From Parachlorella kessleri (Eukaryota > Chlorophyta > Trebouxiophyceae > Chlorellales > Chlorellaceae), in contig BBXU01001113.1 of the NCBI GenBank assembly GCA_001598975.1, positions 1 through 64,000 on the forward strand: 64,000 nucleotides of DNA, written 5' to 3'. Below are positions 22,001-32,018 of the stretch, one piece after another. A model generated the notes under the pieces. That model was not told the origin of the DNA. It ran no database searches and saw only the letters and a program-made list of their open reading frames with translations. Position numbers and translations under genes: made by a program. Position 1 is the first letter of the stretch; each line of letters starts with the position of its first letter.

Positions 22001-24276
22001 AGCCGCCCCTCCTGCTTGCCCAGCACCCCCTTCCCGCTGCTGCTGATCACCCCCCGGCTCCTGCGCCCCTCCTGGCGTACTGTGCTGCAGGGAACCATTG
22101 GCAACGGGCGCCTGAGCATCACTTACTACCCCATCGCCTGCCTCTGCACCTGCAGCTGCATCTGCTGCCAATGGATGTGTTACATCTGTGGTTGCAGCAA
22201 CTGCAGCCTCTGCACCAGTTTCTGCCGCTGCTACCGACGCCAATTCTGCCGCTTGCACAGCGGCAGCGGCGCGCTTTTTGGCTGCGGCTGCCTCCAAGGC
22301 CGTCCGCAGGGCCGCCTCCAACTCCGCGCGAATCTGCTCTGCCTCCTCGGGAGTCGCCATCTCAGCCGCTGTGCGGTCGCGGGCAAAGGCCTGGAACCTG
22401 CAATGCACAACACGCTCATCGCTTAGGGTAGCCGCTCGAGCCTGGGCTTGCATAGCACCGTCAGAACCATCTCAACCTGGGTATTATTTAAAGGCTGGCT
22501 ATGCTACCAAGACAGGTCACAGCCCTCATAGAGCTACACACGCATGGTCCTAGGAGGACTAGCAAACTTGCAAGTACCCAAGGATTGCGCTCTTTCCCTC
22601 TGTGCTCCACGCTGAACCTTAATCACAGATGCATGTATAGCCTAGCTCATCCCACTTGTTGTGCTGCAAGGTACAGCAGCAGAGTTGTCTACCAGCTGAG
22701 TCCCAAGCCTGACTTACTCGCTGTGGTATCTGTCCAAGTCTCGAAGCGGCAGCGCCAGGATGCGCGTGTACAACGCCGCGACCGCAGGCGCGTTGCTGAT
22801 GTTGTGCTCGTAGCGGAGGTAGCGGTCCCACAGGCCGTGGGCATTGTAGTCCGCGCCCACATACGCCGCAGCGCGCTCAAACAGCCTGCGATTGTGGGCA
22901 CAGGGAGTTCCTGTTCCTACCGCGAGAGATGCCTGGGAGAATCGCACCTGGGAGGATCTCAACCACCCAGCGCAGCCTGCACAGTTGATGCCAAGGGCGG
23001 AGCCCAAGGCTGGAGGACAGACACAGGACTCGACTCAACTTCACAGAGTGACGCTCAGCCGCATAGCAATCAAGCGCACAGCTCTTTTAGCAGAAAATCC
23101 GCCACCCATGCCACCATGGGCGCACCCTCCCCTCCGTGCCCTCCGCTCTCATCAAAGAAAAGAGCACCACCGCATCCCCGATTCGCACGCCAGTGTCATC
23201 ACAACAAGGTACCCAGAGCAGATTAGCAAGCCCCGTATGGCTTTTCCTACTCACCCCTCCATCTCCTCCTGCGTGGCCCCGGAGTTGAGGCGGTATGTGC
23301 AGTAGTGCGCCCACATGTCTACGCTGTAAGGCACCGCCGCCACTCCCCTCTCATACACATGCCCCGCGAGCTCTAGCTGGCCATGCCGAGCCTCCGCCTC
23401 TGCGTACTTCTTCCAATAGCCAAAGCAGAGTGGGAACTCTGCCAGGAAGGCGTCAAACACCTCCCTCAGGCCTTGGATGTCATCCTGTAGGGGGGGAACA
23501 GGGTGGGCCAGAAGGGCGCAAGGGCAGGTTTGGGGGGACCAGCGTTGCAGTAGGTGGTATTGACTGGACCAAGGGCACAGGCAGAAGGAGAGACAGAGGA
23601 AATCACATGCAGCTGCACGCCAGGACCTGGGGCGGGGCGGCAGAGAGGCAGCACTAGAGGGTTCGCAGCTGGCGCCTGTTCCACGGCCTGGTGACCAGCG
23701 CAACACCAGGTGTAGCTGCAGGGCATACAGTACACATGGCCCGGTATGCCTCTGCTGGGCCTGAAGCAGGGGGCCGGCGCTCAAGGGAGGGAGCGTGGCT
23801 CGATCAGTTCCTGCGGGCCTTACAACGAGCCTTCCAAATAGTGCTCACCGCCTGCTCCGCGGCGCTGACCAGGGACGTCCAGCTGGCGAAATCCCCTGGC
23901 GTCTCCCTGACTTTGGCCCAAAGCTCAGCGTGCTTGTCTTGCGGCACGTCTGCCTGCTGGGGAGCATCCTGCAGGGTCTCACCCGGCTGCTGCTGCTGCT
24001 CTTGCTGCTGCTCCTGCTGCTTTTGCTGCTCCTGCTCCTCTTCATCGGCGTGCATGCCTCCTACAACAGTAAGACAAACAGGGTTTAAACCCCTAGCGCA
24101 ACAGGTGCACGCCATAGCAGCACCCCAGTCCTAAGCAGCCGATGACGGACGCAGCGATACTCACCAGCCTCGCCCTGCCGGTCAGCAAGAGAAGCGGTGG
24201 GGTCGTTGTCCATGCTCACTGCCTGGTCAGCCTGCTGATGTGCTGGTGCCTCGTCATTTGCATCTTGAGGCTCCAT
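19061..24276 (-). CDS. PRPF39: pre-mRNA-processing factor 39 (PRPF39/Prp39), U1 snRNP HAT-repeat protein
   Basis: Seven exons in transcript order: 24276-24165, 24060-23849, 23484-23255, 22885-22718, 22397-21342, 20993-20824, 20319-19061; 1068 residues, all junctions in phase. HAT (half-a-TPR) motifs are clear: ELWAKVRETPGDFASWTSLV, PLCFGYWKKYAEAEARHG, VDMWAHYCTYRL, GLWDRYLRYEHNI, QLAVWARYLDYSEA and EFWMRYIRYLDG, with spacing as in Prp39. Prp39 is a U1 snRNP component (homodimer in metazoans and plants) that helps define the 5' splice site. The N-terminus is acidic with a Gln/Glu run encoded by imperfect CAG repeats (24000-24050). Exon 5 adds about 250 residues of Ala/Glu/Gln-rich low complexity inside the HAT array. 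The last exon ends in a Gly/Tyr-rich, prion-like tail. Normal family length is about 650-800 residues. Confidence 0.92.
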
Positions 24277-24595
24277 GCCTGACCAATTAAGAAGTGCAGG
24301 GAGGCAGCTGTAACAGTGTAAGAGGGTATAGAATCCTTATGCATCCGTACGGCAGCGGTGATCGCGCCGTGGGGGTTGCCATTGGCGGGAGAGAGGGGCC
24401 CCTTTCAAGTTGGTCTACGTTCCCCCACAGAGCCCGCGGACATCTTCCCAATTTATTAGACCCCTGCGGCATTGAGGTTGTAGGAGCCTGAGATAGCAGA
24501 GCCGCCTGCAACTGATCTAGCCGGCTTGGGATTGCCCGTAAGGGGGGAAGCAGGGCCGCTTGCCAGGCCCTTGGGGTGCCAACAGTGTGGTTATC
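24277..24595. promoter_or_regulatory. shared divergent promoter of PRPF39 and the nucleotide-sugar transporter
   Basis: Only about 320 nt separate the PRPF39 start from the first transporter ATG in head-to-head orientation. A bidirectional promoter is inferred from this arrangement. No specific motif is assigned. Confidence 0.5.
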
Positions 24596-26886
24596 ATGTT
24601 AACCTCACCATCAGCTAAGCTGCGTAGCACACCCAACTCCCCTGCGGATCAGTACCAGGCCCATGGGACCACTATGTCCAAGGCCACCAGTGACGATGAG
24701 GAGTCGCTTCTCAAGGTGGAACTCAACCCTGGGGGCAAGCTGCACGCCGACAGTGCGCCTCAGCGCAGGATCCTGGGGGTCCCAGCCTCCTTGTTCGCCG
24801 GCGGGCTGTACTGCCTAGCGTCTATGGGCATGGTGCTGCTCAACAAGGTGCGCTTTGTGACCTATGCTAGGTGTCTGACGGCCACACCTGACTGGCAGCG
24901 GCCCTGCAGGTGCTGGGGCTCGCAGGGCGACTAGGGGTAACCCTGCGGGGGCTGGGCGGCACGCCGATTTGGTTGCCCAGGCCAGCCACCTGTTGCGCTT
25001 GCCCAGCGGCTGTGCGCCTTGTTTAGCCTCCCAGTGCCTGGGCTTGCTGGCTGCAGGTGGCCCTGTCTACCTTCCATTTCCGTTCGGCCAACGCGCTGCT
25101 GTTCTTCCAGTGCCTGGTCTGCGTCGTGTCTGTGAAGCTGTGCGAGGTGTTGGGCGTCGTGAAAAACGTGGAGCCTTTCAGCTTGAAGGTCACACGTGTT
25201 TGGTGAGCGAAGCTTGTGCAAAGGCCGTGCCATGTGTTCTGAAGTGGCCGTCTAGAAAAAGCTTATTCAGCAGTGCTGATGTCGTGGCCGCTGATGCTCC
25301 CTGGCATGCGCCAGTCCTTCCGCCCCGGGGTGTTGCCTTCAGTGTGCTTTGTACACTGCCTTTGGGGTAGCAGCTTGCAACACTAGATCTCGTCTGGTAT
25401 GTTTGCAGCAATACCAACAAACAGCAGTTCTTGGCACATGCTGCAGGTTCCCAGTGAACCTCATCTTTGTGGGCATGATCGGCACCTCCTTCTGGGCTCT
25501 TCAAACCCTCAATGTGGCCATGGTCACGGTGCGATTTCGCTACCTCTGGTTGACCATGCTGCTTGTGCCTGTGGGTGTCTTTATTTTGTGGGGGCTGGAA
25601 GCCCTCCTGCTCCTCTAAGGGGAGCACAAGCCTGTTTGACCATCATCTGCAAGCCCTACGCCTTCCATTGAGCATCTGTGACGCCTCCGCCTCTAGTTCC
25701 CCTGCCGGCTGTCCTGCGACCTCAACACATTTGTCCACACCGGCTCCTTGTGCTATTGTTATGCAGGTTCTCAAGCAGCTGGCCAACCTCTTTACAGTGG
25801 GTGGCGACTATTACTTTTACGGCCGCACATACAGCCTGGGCGTGTGGGGCTGCATGCTGCTCATGATCGTGTCGGCGCTGTGCAGCGCTTACACCGACCT
25901 GACATTTGATGCCAACGGCTACTTTTGGCAGACTGTCAACTGTGGCTTTGCAGCAGCTTACAGCTTGTATCTGCGCGGGGTGATGGACCGTGTGCCGGCA
26001 GTCACATCCACTGGCAAGAAGCTGGACGAGTTCTCTATGGTGGGTGATAAGTGCACTGCTTATTTAGTGTTCAGCTGGCTGGTATCGATGGGTATGGAGT
26101 GCGGTCTGCGACGTGATGTCGGGCTCTGGTGGCTTGCAGATCGGCTAGTGTACCTAGGATGCTCCTTCTTAGCTGCCTGCTGCGCTGACCAGGCAGCCTT
26201 ACTGGCTTACATTTGCCGATAGCAAAGCCTAGCTGGCTCATTTTGCCAATGGCAATGCTATTATGCTGCACACCACCTGTCCACCTACCTGCTCTGCTTG
26301 CAGGTCTACTACAACAACCTTCTGTCCTTGCCACCGATCCTCATAATGATGTTTGGCAATGGCGAGGTGTTCAGCGTGTGGTCGGAACCTGATCTGTGGA
26401 ACCCTAGCTTCCTCACTGTGGCAGCACTCAGCGGGATCATAGGCTTTGGCATCAGGTGAGGCTGACAGCTGATATGAAGCAAATGCTGCTATTACGAATG
26501 TCTGCCTGCCTGACACTTCTCTCACCTTTATCCCTTCCAGTAGAAGCACCCCCCTGGGACTGCTGTGGCCCTTGCTAGTCTCCTGCTTGCCCTGACTCAA
26601 GGGCATGCCAAGTTTTTCTTCTAACCAAGTGCACCGGCTTGCAACTGTGTGTGGGTGCACTATCTCAAGCTTAGCTTTAACCTCTCTGTGCAGCTTCACA
26701 TCCCTGTGGTTCATCAGCACCACAACGCCGACTATCTACAGCCTGGTGGGCTCCCTCAACAAGGTCCCCCTGGCCATCATTGGCTTGTTTGCCTTCCACA
26801 CGCCCTGGACCACCGAGAACCTGCTTAGCATCATGGTAGGCCTGGTGGCGGGCGTGCTCTTTGTGATAGCCAAGTCACGGAGCTAA
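24596..26886 (+). CDS. GDP-mannose-type nucleotide-sugar transporter (GONST/VRG4-like), Golgi
   Basis: Six exons: 24596-24847, 25057-25202, 25447-25528, 25767-26039, 26304-26455, 26694-26886; 365 residues from this ATG. A second in-frame ATG at 24674 (MSKATSDDEESLL, giving 339 residues) is also plausible. A hydrophilic acidic N-terminus is followed by about ten hydrophobic spans of the drug/metabolite-transporter fold. Diagnostic stretches: MVLLNKVALSTF in TM1, FWALQTLNVAMVTVLKQLANL, and YSLVGSLNKVPLAIIG near the C-terminus. The last matches the GALNK/GSLNK substrate motif of GDP-mannose/GDP-fucose transporters and plant GONST proteins. The protein would exchange cytosolic GDP-sugar for luminal GMP, feeding glycosylation and wall polysaccharide synthesis. 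The exact sugar cannot be decided from sequence. Confidence 0.92.
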
Positions 26887-27378
26887 CAAGCGGCCGCGGC
26901 ATCACAAAGCAGGCAGCCTGTTTGGTTGGGATCTAGGCTCGCGATCTTATCTGGCGCCTCCCATATGGATTGAGTACGGCACCTGCTAGTTGTTCACACT
27001 TGATTTTGCAAGTTGATTAGTTGGGATACCTCAGTCGCCCATGCCTTCATACTTGATTACGTTAACAAACTTCATGATAATCCGTTTTTATTGTCAGTTG
27101 TGCATAGAGTAGGTTATTCGGGGCAGGTATGCAAGCGCCTGCCCATCCCTTTCTTAACTTTTCTGTGCACGGCCTCGTGGCGTCCCTGGTTGCTAGTATC
27201 CCGGCCTGGTCATAGTGCCACCGTATGTATAACCTCGGACACTATTTGTGCTGGTTCGTCTTCTTGTGTACCCCCTCGATTCGTGCAGTGGAACTGGGTC
27301 CAGCCAAGGGGACTTAGCCCAAGCTGTGCAACCCAACATAAGTCATGCAGTTCCTTTACAAATTAGTACTATCGCCGG
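26887..27378. other. tail-to-tail intergenic region
   Basis: About 490 nt between the 3' ends of the transporter and GCP4. Both 3' UTRs must lie here. I see no gene, and no convincing poly(A) motif for the transporter. Confidence 0.5.
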
Positions 27379-30300
27379 CTAAGAGTGACCCTCGCTTTGT
27401 AGCCCTGCTCCCATGGGCTTCAAAGCTGCAGAGAGCACCCCAGCGCTGTTGAAGTTATTGTAGTTGAGCCGCAGCAGCAGCTGGCGCAGCGCAGGGGCGC
27501 GGTTCGCTGACTGCAGCTTGTTTGACTGGAGCAGCGTGCTCAGCATGGTCATCCGTACTCGGAACGTATTGCCCACGTCTCGCAGTAGGGGCTGCGCATC
27601 TGCTTCCCTAGTCTGCCTTCTGGCAAGCCCCTGCATAAAGGACGACATGCCAGCCCAATTTTCTAGACGGTTGCACATAGGTGCATGAAACATGTCGCTG
27701 CCCAGGTTCCTCGGAGCATACCTTGCATGCCCTGCTGCCGCTTCAGAGTTACAAATCTCCTACCTGATGGTGGCAGTCTGCCTCCACTGACAACACCACT
27801 TCCACCCACCTGGACCAGCTTGGAGAGGCGGGTACACGCGTCAAATATGGCCTCCACGATCTGCATGAGCTGCTTCAGGTCCAGGAAAGTTTGGATGACC
27901 AGCGAGTCCACGTAGTCGCGGTGGGCAGCGTCAGCCGCCATGAAGTCCTCAGCATGGAGAATGGCCTCATGCAGCTGCGCAAAGCGGCTGTCGATGACAT
28001 CCACCTGAAGGGCAGGGCCAGATGGGGGTGTAAGCCTCTATTGAACACAGCAGCTGCCTGCTGTGGGTCATACAGCAATGGGTGGCTGCGCACCCACATG
28101 CAGCAGGGAGCCAGGGATGGATGGAGGGCAAGCTTGACCTTTGTATGGCCCTGCATTGAGCAATCTCTTGCATGCACTTCTCTTCAATGGGCCAGCCTCC
28201 CAGGGCTCAGGGGACCGCTACTGCTCCTTCTGATGCCATCACTCCCACTGGCGCTTCACCCATCCCATACATGCTGCAATGCTGCCAGCTTCACAGCGCA
28301 CTTGGGAGCAACCACCCGGCAGCGGCAACATTATGACCTGCAACTTGTTGTTGCCTGATGTACGGTACCATTCTTGCCTGGATGTACATCTCCAGGTTGT
28401 GTATGAAGTGGGCCATGCGTTGCCGCAGCTGCCACAGCTGCGACCTCAGCCCCGGCGACAGCCGCGGCCCGTCTGCCGCCGCCGCAGCGGGGTGCTGAAG
28501 CGCCTGCAGGGTCGACCAGGCCCCTTCCAGCGACAGCTGAACCCGCCGCAGCCGGAACAGGTACTGCCACACTGCGCCATACTTGCTGAGCACCTGCACC
28601 AAGCACCAGGCCAAGGCCTCACAAGTGTGAGGATGCCTAGAGCCAAGCTGTCTCCAGCTCCGAGGCTCGGTCACCCTATGGGCTGCAAGCACATGGAAGG
28701 TACACTAGCTGCATGCATTCTGTATATCGTGTCAAGAGCTGTACATGGTGTAAAGAGCTGAAGCCGTTTGCACCCTCCATGCTCACGCAACTTAGGCAAA
28801 GACCCCCGCAGTCTACTTTGACATCTAACAAGCTCCCCAACAAGGTTGAGATCTCCAAGCACTTGCCTCTGGCGGGAGGAGCAGCTGCAGCGGCCAGTCC
28901 ACCACACTCTCAAGGTACAGCCCATCCCACGAGTCCAGGGCAGGCACGGCGACGTTGGCGGTGTGCGCAGGGTGCCAGGCAGGCAGGGCAAGCAGTAGCT
29001 CTGCCAGAGTGGGGGCCCCGCTCACTGTTGCTGTTGCTGTTGCAGCTGTTTCGCCCTCTGACTCTGCCGATGCTGCTGCTGTCGCTGCTGCTGCTGCCGC
29101 CCCTGCTGCTGGGTGTGCCCAGCGCAGATGCCAGTGAGAGAAGTGGGGGTCGACATCAGCCGTGCTCTTGAGCGAGGCCTGCTGAAACACCAGTCCGATG
29201 TCGACCTCAGCGGTGCTGGACTTGGGTGGCGCCTGGAGCAATGGCTGCGCCTGCAGCTTAACACAGGGGCAGGCTCACCTGCGCTTCTCTTTGCCAAGAC
29301 ACTTTGCTGCATGTCCGTAGGCAAGAACTGCTGCTGGCCTGTGGTCAGTGGCTGTTCCTGCCGCAGCCAGTCCTGTGCAAACACCTACCCACTCGATACC
29401 ACCGCGAAGACATTTGTGAAGGAGGAGAAACCTTGGTAAGCTCCATGAACGCTCTTCTGCGCACCTCGTCTAGAAACTGCTGGTAGAAGTCGCCCCTGCC
29501 TAGCAAGAAGTAGTTGCGCAGCGAGCTCAGGTTGCCCAGGAGGTCGGAGCGGTGCAGGACGAGCGTCCATAGCAGGCCCGCCACGCTGCGCCGCATGCGC
29601 TCTACGAGGCTGTCAAATTCGGCGGGCCTGCACAGCCAGGAACTCGGTTTCATGAGGAAGGGCATGTTGCACAAGCAAGTGCCTGCGTTTCCCCATGCGT
29701 GTTGCCAGGCTGTTGAGGGTGGCGGGCCTGCATCAAGATGGAAAGCAAGCGGGCAGGCAGATAGTATCAGACAGAGCCCGGCGCAAGCTGCGAAGGAGTG
29801 ATAAATGGGATTTGGTCCACAGCGGAGTGCAATGTCCGGCCGTGTCAGCACAAATATGAGCACTCAGCTGGGAGAAAGAATGTCCCCTACGGTTGAAGAG
29901 CTATCATGAGAGCGTCCTAGACTGCTCGTGGTTCTTCCTATGACTGGCACCACCACGGGCCTAACTTCATCGGCTGTCATGGCAGTCCCTCACCCAGGAG
30001 CTCCACCTACGGCTTGCGACTATCACGAGCAAATGACATCAGCATATGGAAGCATTTACCCTCACACCGCTGCCTTACCTGAACTCCTCGCGCTGCTGCA
30101 GCTGGTGCAGCTCCTCACAGAAGCCCAGCATCTCAGAGCTTGCCTGCAGGGCCTGGCCCGGCCCCGCTGCGGCTGCTGCCACAATGGGCTGCTTCAGCAC
30201 TCGGACCGCCTTGCCAACAAAGAGGATGGCGTCTGCAGTGGACAGGGAGATGCCGGGAGGCAGGGCAGACACGCTGACCTGCATTGCACACAGGAAGCTG

Positions 30301-31780
30301 AAGCCTGCAGGAAGTTCCTATGCTGTGCGACTTGAAGGTTGCATGAAGGGAGCTAGATACCTGCCCAAGAGTCCTTTTTACTAGGCACGTTCAGCTCCCA
30401 GGCACCTTACGTTTCTAGCCTGTGCAGTGATCTAGGCACTTGCCTCGAAGCCAGAGTGCCACTCAAGCGGGTCCCAGTCTTGCGGAGGACTGAGCCCTGT
30501 ACCAGAAGCCGACCGCAAGGGGGATGGTGATGATTGCCGCAGCTGAGCCTCTGAAGCTGCCCCAAGTGCTGCACTTTGCTGGATGAAGAACTCGCCAGCG
30601 CTGTCCAGCAACAGCCCATGCACTAGCCAGGACTCGAGTTGTTTGAACATCACCTGCGGGAAAGCGCTGAGAGCGTGCGTGGCTTGTAACACCGCAACAA
30701 CAAATCCTTGCATGGGCAGAGGTGCCACATAGGTGCACAATTAGGCTTGCTGCATCAGGAGGTGCCCAACAAAGCCGATGACAGGGAGCAGGTCCTCACT
30801 AGTAACACTGCATCCGCGGCTTGCCTAACCTGGTAGCAATGCCAGAACAGGCGCTGAGCACACGACTGCACTACGGGCTGGCCACTCCGCGCTTTGGCTG
30901 CCAGCAGCTGCATAACTCGGCTCCCAGGCATGCCACCCCTTCCATGCACCTCAGTAACCAGCGTGTGCACCTCAGGGAGTAGCACCTGCAGTACACGGAG
31001 TCACCCTGCTTACGCAGGGGGACGGCAAGTTGCGCCTCTCGACGTTGTTGTGCATACACAGCAACAGGCAAAACTTGAGCCAAGTCCTGCGGAGTGTTGC
31101 TGGGCTAAGCTTTTTGATTTTTGTAAACCAATTAAAGGAGGCTTGCCTGGAAGTCCGCCAGGAACTGCTGCAGTGTAAGCAGTGGCGGCACAGGAAAGTG
31201 TAGGAGGTGTTGCTCTACCTGCAGCACCGCCTGGCGGTACACCTCCAGAAGTTCTGCAAGGAAAAGCACAAGTATATCATATATCGCGACAGTCTCCTGC
31301 CAGGCGACTTAGTTAGCGGAGCCCTATCCTTTGTTTCACGATCTATTGGTCAGTATTGGATGCAGCAACTAGTCAAAGCACCCACAGCCTTGCCTGAGAT
31401 GCCGTTAGCCAAAGCCTGCGAGTACAGCGAGCCACCAGCACCGGCCTGTTCCAAACTGGCTGAAAGGTCTGCATAGAGAGCTCCCAGCCGGCACAACGTA
31501 TCCAGAACCTCCCTGTATAGACCAAACATGGGTATCAGCTCCGTGCTGCGTTGCTAAGGGATTCCCTCAGTCTGCCCAAAGCCCATCTCACTAAGGCCAG
31601 GGGAGCTCGCTGATCAGATCACCTATCAGCTGGGGAGACCCAGTCGATCACATCAGAAAGCCTGAAATAGGTAGAGCCGTTTTGGCTGCTAGTGGGGACA
31701 AATACGTCTCCAGGGAAGCCCACCAGGGCGACCAGCAGCTCAGGCAGCAGGTTGGCATACAGTGGATGAACGACGTCCAT
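27379..31780 (-). CDS. TUBGCP4: gamma-tubulin complex component 4 (GCP4)
   Basis: Eleven exons in transcript order: 31780-31623, 31512-31394, 31253-31147, 30985-30830, 30653-30444, 30278-30079, 29627-29432, 29250-28867, 28593-28378, 28004-27764, 27662-27379; 756 residues, all in phase. It matches GCP4 from end to end: LLPELLVALVGFPGDVF (cf. animal ELLLALSGYPG), QLESWLVHGLLLDSAGEFF, YFLLGRGDFYQQFLDEVR, VVDWPLQLLL, KYGAVWQYLFRLRRVQLSL and LLLRLNYNNFNSAG at the C-terminus. GCP4 is a Spc97/Spc98-family subunit of the gamma-tubulin ring complex that nucleates microtubules. It is the short GCP without the long N-terminal extensions of GCP2/3/5/6. Five of its ten introns start with GC rather than GT (after exons 2, 3, 5, 8 and 9). 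Confidence 0.94.
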
Positions 31781-32018
31781 GGTATTCTGAGTGTGATCAA
31801 GCAGTGTCCAAGGCAAGCAGCAGCCCAAAGCAGCCCGAACAACAGCACTTGGGGGGCCTTGTTCGAAAATTGCTTCCAGCATATTGTGGTTGTTGCAACA
31901 TGTTGCAACACATGTTGGGGGTTCCTTGGCGCGCAATGCGTTTGTGGCATGGCACAGATCACTCAATCCCTTTGCAGCTATACTTTCTCTCTTGAGTGTC
32001 TGTGTGCAGCGAGTCACC
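31781..32018. promoter_or_regulatory. shared divergent promoter of GCP4 and methionine synthase
   Basis: Only 238 nt separate the two start codons, so regulatory elements are necessarily close or shared. The interval contains a tandem 10-bp palindrome (separate entry). Confidence 0.6.
31891..31910. promoter_or_regulatory. two abutting copies of the palindrome TGTTGCAACA
   Basis: TGTTGCAACA is a perfect 10-bp inverted repeat and occurs twice with no gap, followed by another ATGTTG. It sits about 110 bp from each start codon of the GCP4/methionine synthase pair. The form suits a dimeric transcription factor; which one is unknown. Confidence 0.4.

Noticed and set aside
21684..22431. Long ORFs on the plus strand, including one of 207 codons
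   Set aside because: They are antisense shadows of the low-complexity PRPF39 exon; GC-rich repeats keep several frames open.
23990..24050. CTG/CAG run as a possible CRISPR or satellite array
   Set aside because: It is an imperfect triplet repeat coding for a Gln/Glu stretch in PRPF39; no spacer structure.
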